DNA of 64,000 nucleotides from the NCBI RefSeq assembly GCF_001729245.1, contig NZ_CP015217.1, positions 186,001 through 250,000 on the forward strand, read 5' to 3'. A model generated the notes under the pieces. It was given only the letters and a program-made list of their open reading frames with translations. It was not told the DNA's origin and made no database searches. A program made the translations under genes and the position numbers. Below are positions 1 to 8,004 of this stretch, in pieces. The DNA comes from Leptospira tipperaryensis. GTDB taxonomy: Bacteria > Spirochaetota > Leptospiria > Leptospirales > Leptospiraceae. Position 1 is the first letter of the stretch, and every line of letters starts with the position of its first letter.

Positions 1-1
1 T

Positions 2-124
2 AGATCTTTTTCCCCACTGCTCACAAAAAATAGCGGCAGATTCGACGGATAAGATCGTGTTAACACCTTGGAGGCGAATGAAATCCGTGTTATTCTCTCT
101 TCACAATCGGAAGCGATTGAGTAG
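2..124 (+). pseudogene. Possible 3' end of an upstream gene with an in-frame stop
   Basis: The frame starting at position 2 reads codons typical of this genome through to TAG at 122-124, but is interrupted by TAA at 50-52. The stretch after the interruption (DRVNTLEANEIRVILSS and on) looks protein-like, and a terminator hairpin follows directly. Either the upstream gene ends at 52, or it ended originally at 124 and now carries a nonsense codon. Too short to identify a family. Confidence 0.25.
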
Positions 125-132
125 CATTTCAG

Positions 133-158
133 CCCGCCACCGTGCGGGTCATTTTTTT
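133..158 (+). terminator. Rho-independent terminator
   Basis: CCCGC (133-137) pairs with GCGGG (144-148) around a 6-base loop, and a run of seven T follows at 152-158. It lies just before the first small membrane protein gene and probably ends the transcript of the gene to its left. Confidence 0.6.
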
Positions 159-168
159 GAGAGGAAGA

Positions 169-402
169 ATGGAGAATTCAAAATTGAGTCAGATTAAACT
201 TGGGATCAAAGATTTTCTCGTGATCCTCGGTTTTCTAATCTCCGCCGTATTTCAATATAACACGATGTATAAGGACCATGAAATTCGCATCGTAAAGATC
301 GAGACCGAGATGACCTCCATATCCAAGGACTTAGCTGAGATTAAAGCCGATGTAAAAGATTTAATTAAGCTGACTTCTGCAAGAGGAAGGAAAAGCGAAT
401 GA
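169..402 (+). CDS. Small membrane protein with coiled coil, phage lysis-region type
   Basis: 77 residues from ATG 169, chosen because GAGGAAG lies just upstream; a longer GTG start at 142 would lie in the terminator region. One hydrophobic segment (about residues 14-30, LVILGFLISAVF) is followed by a charged heptad-like helix to the C-terminus. This layout recalls small phage proteins encoded beside holins (XhlA-like), although XhlA carries its membrane segment at the other end. It overlaps the next gene by ATGA. A role in lysis is inference from layout and from the peptidase gene downstream. Confidence 0.6.
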   Translation: MENSKLSQIKLGIKDFLVILGFLISAVFQYNTMYKDHEIRIVKIETEMTSISKDLAEIKADVKDLIKLTSARGRKSE

Positions 403-728
403 AATTTCTTTGGCACGACGACCGAAGCGGAAGAAGATCGGATACGACTCTTCGTACTTGGATTGTTTTCTTTTTAGTAATCTTTTATTTGATGGCGCTC
501 TGCGTTTTGTCCATCGTCTCTCCGGATTCTTTGAGAGCATTACACATGGATCTCATTCAATGGCTCATTATTTTTTACGGAACCGTTGGGAGTTTATATC
601 TGGGTAAACGGGTGAACGAAGATCTAAATTCCAAAAGTAAAGTTTTTGAGAATGTTTTGAATAAGGTCAACGAGCCAAAGGATCCGGATTCTTTCGGAAA
701 ATACGACGTTGAAAGTAGGAAGTTATGA
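399..728 (+). CDS. Two-transmembrane small protein, candidate holin
   Basis: 109 residues. The charged N-terminus (DDRSGRRSD) is followed by two hydrophobic segments at about residues 20-42 and 50-68, then a hydrophilic lysine-rich tail. It overlaps the genes on both sides by 4 bases, so translation is probably coupled. Size, two-helix topology and position before a lipoprotein and a peptidase gene fit a phage holin, but no family motif is visible, so holin is inference. Confidence 0.55.
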   Translation: MKFLWHDDRSGRRSDTTLRTWIVFFLVIFYLMALCVLSIVSPDSLRALHMDLIQWLIIFYGTVGSLYLGKRVNEDLNSKSKVFENVLNKVNEPKDPDSFGKYDVESRKL

Positions 729-949
729 GTTCATTTCTTCTTTGGTGGAACCTACTTCCACTCAAAACAAAAGTTTATGCAATTCTAATATTTGGAACTT
801 TGCTAGTTCTGACTTTCGTAAGAGGTAGAGCCATCGTTTCCCACATCATTTATGGAGGAGAGTATGATGAAGTTCAAGAAATTCAATTGTCTCCCGGCTC
901 TGATTATGATTCTGATTGCGTGCCAGAGCCAAGGAAATCGTGTCCGTGA
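725..949 (+). CDS. Small single-pass membrane protein, possible inner-membrane spanin subunit
   Basis: 74 residues, starting on the ATGA overlap with the preceding gene. A hydrophobic stretch lies at about residues 16-32 (YAILIFGTLLVLTFV) and the tail is acidic with two cysteines. The next gene, a lipoprotein, begins inside it in another frame, an arrangement reminiscent of Rz/Rz1 spanin pairs. It is shorter than usual i-spanins and lacks an obvious coiled coil, so the role is uncertain. Confidence 0.5.
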   Translation: MSSFLLWWNLLPLKTKVYAILIFGTLLVLTFVRGRAIVSHIIYGGEYDEVQEIQLSPGSDYDSDCVPEPRKSCP

Positions 950-1259
950 GCAAAGAAATGACGAGTGTAAGGGGAGTTTTCGTTCTAACGGTTTTAGTTT
1001 GGTTAAACCCGTTGAAACCGGAGGAACGCCGGCGATACAAATCAACGATGAATGGTATGTGACATCAAAAAGATACAATGCCTATCGTCTTCACGCAAAA
1101 GATCTTTCTCGTTGTCTTTACAGAGAACAATGCGTTCGAAAATGGACCGAGTGGGAAAGGGATTGCGCGGAAGATCGAATTAAAATTTTAGAATCAAGTC
1201 TACTTCCCGGTATTTTCTCGATCCGTAGTAGTTGCGTTATCAATCAACCAGTTTGTTAA
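867..1259 (+). CDS. Lipoprotein in lysis cassette, possible o-spanin-like protein
   Basis: 130 residues from ATG 867, which has GGAGGAG at 854-860 with 6-base spacing; ATG 864 is the alternative. The N-terminus [19 protein letters not shown] is a lipoprotein signal with a lipobox-like LIAC, putting the lipidated cysteine at residue 19. The mature part has several further cysteines and no recognised domain. The first 83 bases overlap the previous gene out of frame, as o-spanin genes often do, but the protein is longer than Rz1. An export or disulfide-bonded lipoprotein of another function is possible. Confidence 0.6.
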   Translation: MKFKKFNCLPALIMILIACQSQGNRVREQRNDECKGSFRSNGFSLVKPVETGGTPAIQINDEWYVTSKRYNAYRLHAKDLSRCLYREQCVRKWTEWERDCAEDRIKILESSLLPGIFSIRSSCVINQPVC

Positions 1260-1276
1260 ACGAAGAGGAAATAAAA

Positions 1277-1858
1277 ATGATCTCTCATATATCTCATCCG
1301 ATTGCGCCTTGGAACCCTCAGAGAAAGGATCCTACCACACCTCTTCTTTTTCTTCGCGACTATCAGCAGTGTATGGGAAATGTTTTTCAGGACTTTATCG
1401 TCTACATCGGTTTGATTTATAGGATTCCGGATTTTATTCGTTTAACAACTTACAACTACTACGCTCTTTTAGAAGATTGGGTGATTAAAAATCGTAAGAA
1501 CGTTTACGATTCTTTTGATCATGCGGAACACTTCAATCGATTGATGAATGCGAATGAAATTCCGTTTCGAATCGTCAAAAAGAAGGGTGATAAGTATGAG
1601 CTTTGCAAGTATTTTGAAGTCGGAAACTATCCTTGCGGTTTAGGAACGTTTCTCACTCCCAAAGGACATATCATTCGAGGAATTGGAATCGTGGAGTCGA
1701 GTGAAGGCAAGAAATTCTTAAAAGCCTCCGATCCTTATGGAATTGGACCTCGTTATATCGATCCTTACGGCCACATGATTCAATACGATTTAGATGAATT
1801 GTTTGAACTCGGAGTTCCAAGCATATTTTATCTGGAGAAAATCTTCGATCAGATCTAA
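1277..1858 (+). CDS. C39-like cysteine peptidase, candidate endolysin
   Basis: 193 residues from ATG 1277, with GAAGAGGAA upstream; a longer TTG start at 1232 overlaps the lipoprotein gene and looks less likely. The layout matches the papain-like/C39 fold: an N-terminal YQQC motif (Cys32), a GHIIRGIGI strand (His131) and a SDPYG turn (Asp152), which would form a Cys-His-Asp triad. C39-like domains cleave peptides and occur in cell-wall-acting phage proteins. Position at the end of a membrane-protein cassette suggests an endolysin. No signal peptide is seen, as expected when a holin is used. Confidence 0.55.
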   Translation: MISHISHPIAPWNPQRKDPTTPLLFLRDYQQCMGNVFQDFIVYIGLIYRIPDFIRLTTYNYYALLEDWVIKNRKNVYDSFDHAEHFNRLMNANEIPFRIVKKKGDKYELCKYFEVGNYPCGLGTFLTPKGHIIRGIGIVESSEGKKFLKASDPYGIGPRYIDPYGHMIQYDLDELFELGVPSIFYLEKIFDQI

Positions 1859-2355
1859 ATCAAAACAACGGAAGTTTGTAGCATAATTTTGGTGAAATTA
1901 TTTCCCTCTGAGATTGCAAATTTTAGAAGGGCTTTTAGACCATAGCTGCATTCTTTCGGGAAAAGATGTGATCGAAGTTCTTTAAAATCGATTTCAACTC
2001 CCACTATTATAGATTACGAAGTAATATTCCATTTTTCTAATTTTTAAAAATTAAATCGGATCGGCCCGAAACGATCTTTCGATTCTATTTTATAGAATCT
2101 GAAATTAAATTTAACAATTCTCATTGTTTCAAAATCAAAAATAGAATTTCCGACCTCTAAATTCCTTAGCGGTAATGTTTCAAAAAAGAGCGGCAGATGA
2201 CGTAGGTTCGCGCCTTGTTATATTGAGAATATATCGTATTCTTCTCTCATATCCGAAACACCGATCGTTCGAAAAGGAACGAAGATCTGAATTCTTTTGA
2301 TTCGTGTGTTAGAAGTTGAATACGTTCGTACAAAGTGAGTAAACTGAAAAATTAA
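1859..2355 (+). other. Non-coding AT-rich gap between lysis-like and tail modules
   Basis: About 500 bases without a convincing gene on either strand. It contains an inverted repeat at 2081-2099 (GATTCTA, 5-base spacer, TAGAATC) that could be an operator or hairpin. The stretch 2188-2213 begins like the leader repeats found later (AAAGAGCGG) but does not keep the rest of the consensus. A promoter for the tail operon probably lies here, but I cannot place it reliably. Confidence 0.5.
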
Positions 2356-2979
2356 ATGATGAGATCCAGTCATATAGATTATTTAAAGTCTTTGATCGAT
2401 TCGATCAAAACAAAGCCGGAGCTTCCCGCTACGGAACTGGTATCCTTATTTCCGGAAGATAAAATTCTTCTTGTGGCGCCGATAACGGCCGATTATCCGA
2501 GTCTGTTTCCCTTTTGTCTCATTCAACTTTCTCCACTTACATCGATTCCAGACGGCAGGAGATTCCAAAAGTTATCTCCTGCCGTCTTAAGCGGTATCAA
2601 AAATCTACGTTATCTGAAACGTCATTTCTCACAAGAGTTTACGTATTCGCTTAGTTTTTGGATGCAAGATTCTTCTAAAGACGTTTTGTCTACGGGATCC
2701 GTTGGATCCGACGTAAGTCAACTTGGGATTGTAGATCAGATTCTTTTGTATATTGCAAATCATCAAAAATACAAAACGTCTCAAGATGTAACTCTGGAAA
2801 TTCGAACCGGGAATGCAACGGTGGTCGTCGATCCACTCGAAAATCTCGGCTATTATAAATTAAATGTAGAGGTCGTTTTTCAGGACGGACTTTTTGAAAT
2901 AGAATCGGTTCCTACTCTGGCTCAGGGAATCTTTGAAATCGAAGAGCCAACTGAAATTGGAACACCGGAGGAACAATGA
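2356..2979 (+). CDS. Phage tail completion protein, gp37-like position
   Basis: 207 residues; two tandem ATG codons (2356 and 2359) precede a weak ribosome site. It is the first gene of the tail module and is followed by a small acidic protein and the sheath, which is the position of Mu gp37 (DUF1834-type) and other tail terminator/completion proteins. The mixed alpha/beta middle and acidic C-terminal tail are compatible, but the call rests mainly on gene order. Confidence 0.5.
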   Translation: MMRSSHIDYLKSLIDSIKTKPELPATELVSLFPEDKILLVAPITADYPSLFPFCLIQLSPLTSIPDGRRFQKLSPAVLSGIKNLRYLKRHFSQEFTYSLSFWMQDSSKDVLSTGSVGSDVSQLGIVDQILLYIANHQKYKTSQDVTLEIRTGNATVVVDPLENLGYYKLNVEVVFQDGLFEIESVPTLAQGIFEIEEPTEIGTPEEQ

Positions 2980-3227
2980 AAGCAGTTGAGTTTATTAAAA
3001 AGTACGAATTGAGTTCCGCACTTGCGGCGGGATTTCTGGATCATCTTCGGAGAGATCCGGAAGAAGATGTGAAAGAGGAAATTCTTAAGAACGCGTTTCA
3101 AGAATTCTCAGGAATCAATCCGGACAAAAACAAAAATGGAAAACAATCGGAAATCAACGAAAACGCGGATGAAAAATCGAACGTCAAAACAAACGATTCG
3201 ATTTCAATAACTCAAACAATGAAGTAA
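2976..3227 (+). CDS. Small charged phage protein, unknown
   Basis: 83 residues, starting on an ATGA overlap with the preceding gene. The N-terminal 45 residues look helical; the C-terminal half is low complexity, rich in Asn, Lys, Asp and Ser and probably disordered. No family recognised. Its place between the completion protein and the sheath matches the small gp38-like gene of Mu-type tails. Confidence 0.55.
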   Translation: MKAVEFIKKYELSSALAAGFLDHLRRDPEEDVKEEILKNAFQEFSGINPDKNKNGKQSEINENADEKSNVKTNDSISITQTMK

Positions 3228-3234
3228 TCAATAT

Positions 3235-3290
3235 AAAGAGCGGATCATCCGCCAATTCTACTCAGTTGCTCTTAATATTAGGAGCGAATC
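3235..3290 (+). promoter_or_regulatory. Structured leader, copy A, before sheath gene
   Basis: 56 bases from AAAGAGCGG to the sheath ATG. Hairpin 1 is GCGGA/TCCGC with a 3-base loop. The block CTACTCAG follows. Hairpin 2 pairs TTGCTC (3266-3271) with GAGCGA (3282-3287) and buries the ribosome site AGGAG. The upstream AAGAGC can instead pair with GCTCTT in hairpin 2, which would free the ribosome site. Two related copies occur at 12764 and 15107. Regulatory function is inference. Confidence 0.6.
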
Positions 3291-4778
3291 ATGTCAACAG
3301 GCGATGTGACAACCTATCATCAAGATGGTGGGATCAACTTCAACGACGTTAAACCGGATCGCGTTGGTTCCAAAGTTGGAACTGCGGAGAACGGTATAGC
3401 GAACAGGATCTATGTCATCAATAACACACCTCAGGCAAAAGACGTCTTTGGTCGAGGAGAACTTGTAGATTCTTTAGAACAATTCTTTGAGGAATTCGAT
3501 GAAACAAAAGGTCAGAAGCCGGTTCCGGTTCTTTGTGTTCGTCCTGAAAACGACGTTGCAGGAATCGCTGCTGCTCCGGTGAAAGTAGGAACCGGTGAAG
3601 CCGTGCTTCCAACCACAACGGGTACACCAACGGGAAGCAGAGTTGTAATTTTGAAAATTACTAAGGCGGGCGCTTCCGGTGTTGCAGAGTATCGTAAGTC
3701 CGTAGATGGAGGAGCGAATTTTTCCGCGCCTCTTATTACTCCGGCAAGCGGTTCTCCTATTTCATTGGATGCAGGCGTTACTGCAACTTTTACAGATGCT
3801 TCAACCCCCGCAAATACCTTCAAAGTAGGGGACGTTTACACTTTTACTATTACGGGGGCAAGCGCGTCTAACGCGTCTCGTCTTACCGCGATCGAAGCTC
3901 TCAAAAGAGAATACGGAGCTTATTGGATTCACGTATTAGGACCCGCGACCAGAGCCTTTGCCATGTCGTGCAACGTGATTCTCGAAGAAATGGAAACAGA
4001 ACATCACCTACCTTCGTTTATTATTTTGGAAGCTAGAGGTAAAAATCAGAGCGAAACTCTTCCTGAATACTTTCAGTTTATCCAAGACGAGTTTGATCCT
4101 TTTGCTTCTCCAAAAGGTAGAGTGATGATCGCGGTTGGAGAAGCTCGTTATATCAAAGGAGGAGTCAACGCCTCCGGTGGTTATTTCGCGGTTAAGTCGG
4201 TAGGAGATTCCATTGGAGAATGGAGAAACTTCGCTACTATGGCTACCGCAAAAATTGCAGCGGCTCCCGTAAACGTTTCCATCGGTTATGTGAAAGACAT
4301 GCGCTCCTTAACTTTTTCTGAAATTCGTTATTGGGATGAAGGATACAGAAACTATATGGATCTTCTTCACGATATGGGGCTGATGGTTCTGAAACAATAC
4401 GACGACTACGACGGAATTTTTATTGCAAGAGATAAAATCAAGGCCGCGAGCGCTTCGGATTTCAAAGAACTTCCGGAACGTAGACGTGCTGATAAGATGC
4501 ATCGAATTCTTTATCGTGAGTCTCTTCAATTCTTAAACATGGATACCGAAGTGGATTCCGGATCCGGCGGATTGGATTATTTAAAAACTTACATCGATTC
4601 AAAAATTTCAGCGGAGATGGAAGCTCCCGGGAGAAAAGAAATTTCAGGACATGAAATTATTTTGGACCCGGATAAAACTTTCAATACGGACCGCATTCTC
4701 AAAGCGAAGTGCAAGATGTTTGTGAGCAACAGAACAAAAGCGATAGAGTGGGAAACATCTTTCGCTACACCTAAATAG
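3291..4778 (+). CDS. Contractile tail sheath protein
   Basis: 495 residues with ATG 3291 behind AGGAG. It is followed by the tube gene, as in nearly all contractile tails. The N-terminus and the C-terminal half (LHDMGLMVLKQYDDYDG, later a sheath-type C-terminal strand region) flank an insertion at about residues 95-192 rich in Thr, Gly, Ala and Ser that reads like an Ig-like surface domain (YRKSVDGGANF, GDVYTFTITGAS). It resembles DUF2586-type sheath proteins, but that assignment is from memory of the pattern. The sheath contracts to drive the tube through the target envelope. Confidence 0.75.
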   Translation: MSTGDVTTYHQDGGINFNDVKPDRVGSKVGTAENGIANRIYVINNTPQAKDVFGRGELVDSLEQFFEEFDETKGQKPVPVLCVRPENDVAGIAAAPVKVGTGEAVLPTTTGTPTGSRVVILKITKAGASGVAEYRKSVDGGANFSAPLITPASGSPISLDAGVTATFTDASTPANTFKVGDVYTFTITGASASNASRLTAIEALKREYGAYWIHVLGPATRAFAMSCNVILEEMETEHHLPSFIILEARGKNQSETLPEYFQFIQDEFDPFASPKGRVMIAVGEARYIKGGVNASGGYFAVKSVGDSIGEWRNFATMATAKIAAAPVNVSIGYVKDMRSLTFSEIRYWDEGYRNYMDLLHDMGLMVLKQYDDYDGIFIARDKIKAASASDFKELPERRRADKMHRILYRESLQFLNMDTEVDSGSGGLDYLKTYIDSKISAEMEAPGRKEISGHEIILDPDKTFNTDRILKAKCKMFVSNRTKAIEWETSFATPK

Positions 4779-4787
4779 GAGTTAACA

Positions 4788-5222
4788 ATGGCCTTAGAAG
4801 TAGTAAAAGAAAACTATAGCTTTACAAATCTTGAATTAAAGCTCTTCGGGTTTGACATGGTGAATTTTTCATCTTTCACCTTCGATCACGCGGTTGAAAT
4901 CGAATTAACCTATGGTAAGTCCGGCGAGATCGTCGGCTATACGACCAAGAATTACAAACGAAGCATCAGCGCCGAAATCTATTTCGAAGAGCTGGATCGT
5001 TTGATTCTTCTTGCCGCTCCGTACGGTGGGTTGATCGAAAAACTTCCTCCCGCTCCGTTGACGGCGATCTTAAAGGCGGAAGGAAGACCCGACTTTAAAT
5101 ACATCGCTCCCGCGGTTAAGATTACGAAATACAACGCTGACGTAAAAAGCGGGAACTCAGGGGCGATTGCCGTTCCATTGGAAATCGCACTTTTGTCGAT
5201 TCCAGTGATCACTTTCGCATAA
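4788..5222 (+). CDS. Tail tube protein
   Basis: 144 residues, beginning 9 bases after the sheath gene with AGGAG upstream. Size, beta-rich sequence and position directly after the sheath fit the inner tube protein that polymerises around the tape measure. The central block YKRSISAEIYFEELDRLILL and the terminal hydrophobic strands are typical of tube folds. No membrane segment. Confidence 0.7.
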   Translation: MALEVVKENYSFTNLELKLFGFDMVNFSSFTFDHAVEIELTYGKSGEIVGYTTKNYKRSISAEIYFEELDRLILLAAPYGGLIEKLPPAPLTAILKAEGRPDFKYIAPAVKITKYNADVKSGNSGAIAVPLEIALLSIPVITFA

Positions 5223-5268
5223 GAGATTTTTAATGTTCGTTTAAAAACTAAGAATAAAAGGAAAAAAG

Positions 5269-5888
5269 ATGAACCCGTTAATCAGTTCAATTCCAGCTCT
5301 CAAGGAAGCGTTTGAAAAACTTCCACAACCATATCAGAGCATCGACGATGATTTTATTGCTCGAAACAAGGACGCCATCGAATCCATTAAATCTCATTTT
5401 TCGGATAAAGGTGGAGTTCACGTTCTCGATGCCGGCGAAGGAAGAAAGATCATCTGCAGAGTTCCCAATAAAACTCAGGTGGACGAAACCCTTGAGAAAG
5501 CGAGAAAGGAAAAGCAAACCGATGTCGCACAACGTTTGACGGGTCAGTGTTGTCTCTATCCGAGTTTCGAAGTAGTGAACGAGTGGGCTCAGGATTCTCC
5601 GGGAATTTTTATTCCCATCAGCAATAAGTTGATTGAGCTGACCGCGACCACACAAGAAGTAACTGCAAAAAAGTTATAGGCGAGAAGCTTCGACTTCTTC
5701 GATCCGGAAATGGTGCATTGGAAGTTCTTCTGATGTATTATTTCCCCGGGAGAAAGATCGAGTTTCCGGAAGACGGAGACGAACGCGACGAATACGAAAG
5801 TCAACTGGCTGCGGAATTGGAATTCATCCAACAGGTTGAAATCAATACTCTACAACGGGCGATTGTAAAAGCGTTTAACGGTGATTAA
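5269..5888 (+). CDS. Tail assembly chaperone, frameshifted long form (gp41-like)
   Basis: The 0 frame runs 5269-5679 (136 residues). Near its end lies the slippery heptamer A_AAA_AAG at 5667-5673, correctly phased (codons GCA AAA AAG). A -1 shift there leads into an open frame ending at TAA 5886-5888, giving a 206-residue fusion. The second part (MYYFPGRKIEFPEDGDERD) looks like a chaperone T-domain. This matches the programmed frameshift of lambda G/GT and Mu gp41 and sits, as expected, between tube and tape measure genes. The short form helps keep the tape measure soluble; the extension recruits tube subunits in the known systems. Confidence 0.8.
5667..5673 (+). other. -1 ribosomal frameshift site
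   Basis: A_AAA_AAG in the 0 frame of the chaperone gene, two codons before its TAG stop. This is one of the most efficient -1 slippery heptamers known in bacteria. The -1 frame stays open for 71 further codons to the start region of the tape measure gene. Confidence 0.8.
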
Positions 5889-5907
5889 ATTTTATTGGAG
5901 GCGGGAA

Positions 5908-8004
5908 ATGGCGGATACGGACATCAATAAACTCAATTTAGTATTTACTATCAAAGATCTCGCTTCCAATAAAATCAGCGAGATCAACGAACAATGGGAT
6001 CAAATGAGCGCTAAGATTGGAGAGAATAAGAACAATGTCGATAAGCTGAATTCTGCAATCGAAAAAATCAATGTCGGAAGCCAGCTGATAACGCTGGGAA
6101 TATCTCTCGGAAAATTCTCCATGGAACTTCTCCATTCAAGGATACAAACTTCAAAGCTGGAAGGAAGTCTTAGATCGCTCGGGATGACTAGTAAAGAAGT
6201 TTCTAATATTTCAAATTCAGCATATTATCTGTCCGGTAAAACCGGGATTCCGGTGGATACAATATTAACCGGCGTAAAAACGATTAAGTCGGCTTTCAAA
6301 GATCTCAATAAAAGTGATCTCAATCATCTTACTTCCAAAATAGCGATGGCAAGCGTTGCTACAAAGGAAGATTTTTCGGTAATTGTTAATGCACTGATAA
6401 AAAGTGGAAAGAATCTCAAGAACTTTAACGGTGAAATTAACGGCCTTGACTTCTCCAATTTAGATCATCTGAAGGTTTACGAAGATTCTTTACAAAGTTT
6501 TCCCACACAAGTTCAGCGTCTCAGTAATAGTTGGGAAAATCTCAAGAAAAAATTCGGTGGCGGGCTTGAAACTTCTAAGTTCGGCAAAGTCTTCGAAATA
6601 TTAAGCGACGGAATAGAAACGATAAATGAATTACTTGCTGCAAATCCAAAGCTCGCCGAATTTGCCGGGACATTTATGATGTTAGGTAGCGGCGCTTTGA
6701 TAGGAGTCGGAGGAGTTCTCTTACTCAATGGGGCGATTCTTGCCCTCAAAACTCTGGCAAGCGCGGGTTTGATCACAAATCCATTTGGTTGGATCGTCCT
6801 CGGTGCGATGGCGGCTATCACAGTGATTGCGCTGATTGTCTCTCAGTGGGACAATATTAAAGCGGCCGCTTCCAACGCTCTTAACGTCGTATTAGTAAAA
6901 TTTGATTCATTTGTAAATTTCCTGAAAATTGGATGGAATAAGATTAAATCGACTTGGTCGGAGATGCCCGACTGGGCGAGAGGATTGATTGCCGTCATCG
7001 GTCTCATTATTACCGGACCTATTAAGCCGATGATAGTTGCAGGTATTCTAATATACAAATATTGGTCTGATATAAAAGCCGCGGCTCTTTCCGTTTACAG
7101 CTATGTAGCAGGGCTTTGGAATAATTTTTCTAACGTGGTATCCGCGATTTGGTCGAATATTCTCGCAGGCTTCGATAGCGCTTGGAATACGATTGTAAAC
7201 TTCGGAGATAAGATCGTTCAAAAGTTCCAATCTATTTGGAATGCAATTCCATTATCTGCTAAGAAGGCGGGGATGGATTTATTAAAGGCGTTAGGGTCCG
7301 GCATTTTAGCCGGAATCAATTTCGTAGTTACTCCGATTAAAAATGTTTTAGCAAGAATCGGCAGATTTCTTCCACATTCTAATGCGTTGGAAGGCCCTCT
7401 TTCCAATCTAACGGGTTCAGGAAAATCCTTTGTCGAGACGTTCGCGCTTGGAATTAAGAATGGAAAGAATACAATCCCTGTAACTATCAATCAAGTTATG
7501 ACCGGTTTTGAAAATAGTTTAGGGATGGCAAAAGATTCCGGTTTGTCTTTTGCGAAGACGGTCTCCAGTGGAGTTTTATCCGGAATTACAACATTAAAAA
7601 ATGCTGGTGAGAATTTATACAGAAAAGGATTGGATGTCATCTCCAACCACTCCGACGCAAAAGAAGGACCTCTCGTAAATACATCCGGTTATGGCCGCGC
7701 ATTTGTCAACACCGTAGCTCACGGTATCGAATCCGAAACTCCTAAGATGAATCCAGTTCTGCAAAGATTCAATCAGGCTCTGACTCCGGATTCGAAAGGA
7801 ATTGTTAAGCGAACATTAGAAAATCGTGAAACATCGGAAATCGTTTCCGGAAATTCCAAATCGGGAAGTAATATCAGTATCGGCTCCATTGTTGGTCAGT
7901 TGATTGTCGGCGATAGAAAAGCAAACAAAAAGAAAATCGGAGAAATTCTTATCGAAGCTCTCTTCGAAGAATTGGATCGTTATGAGGAGATGGAGTTAGC
8001 ATGA
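5908..8004 (+). CDS. Tail tape measure protein
   Basis: 698 residues from ATG 5908, which has GGAGGCGG upstream; an in-frame GTG at 5881 overlaps the frameshift product and is less likely. A long helical N-terminus is followed by strongly hydrophobic segments at about residues 250-310 and 350-385 and by two diverged C-terminal repeats (HSNALEGPLSNLTGSG near 490 and HSDAKEGPLVNTSGYG near 580), a pattern common in tape measures. Its length would set a tail of roughly 100 nm by the usual 1.5 angstrom per residue rule (inference). It overlaps the next gene by 4 bases. Confidence 0.85.
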   Translation: MADTDINKLNLVFTIKDLASNKISEINEQWDQMSAKIGENKNNVDKLNSAIEKINVGSQLITLGISLGKFSMELLHSRIQTSKLEGSLRSLGMTSKEVSNISNSAYYLSGKTGIPVDTILTGVKTIKSAFKDLNKSDLNHLTSKIAMASVATKEDFSVIVNALIKSGKNLKNFNGEINGLDFSNLDHLKVYEDSLQSFPTQVQRLSNSWENLKKKFGGGLETSKFGKVFEILSDGIETINELLAANPKLAEFAGTFMMLGSGALIGVGGVLLLNGAILALKTLASAGLITNPFGWIVLGAMAAITVIALIVSQWDNIKAAASNALNVVLVKFDSFVNFLKIGWNKIKSTWSEMPDWARGLIAVIGLIITGPIKPMIVAGILIYKYWSDIKAAALSVYSYVAGLWNNFSNVVSAIWSNILAGFDSAWNTIVNFGDKIVQKFQSIWNAIPLSAKKAGMDLLKALGSGILAGINFVVTPIKNVLARIGRFLPHSNALEGPLSNLTGSGKSFVETFALGIKNGKNTIPVTINQVMTGFENSLGMAKDSGLSFAKTVSSGVLSGITTLKNAGENLYRKGLDVISNHSDAKEGPLVNTSGYGRAFVNTVAHGIESETPKMNPVLQRFNQALTPDSKGIVKRTLENRETSEIVSGNSKSGSNISIGSIVGQLIVGDRKANKKKIGEILIEALFEELDRYEEMELA

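Noticed and set aside
803..1078. Minus-strand open frames within the lipoprotein gene
   Set aside because: No ribosome site, opposite to the compact plus-strand cassette, and the plus-strand frame has a convincing signal peptide.
2188..2213. Possible fourth copy of the structured leader
   Set aside because: Only AAAGAGCGG and a later CGCC match; the hairpin, CTACTCA and ribosome-site hairpin are missing and no gene starts there.
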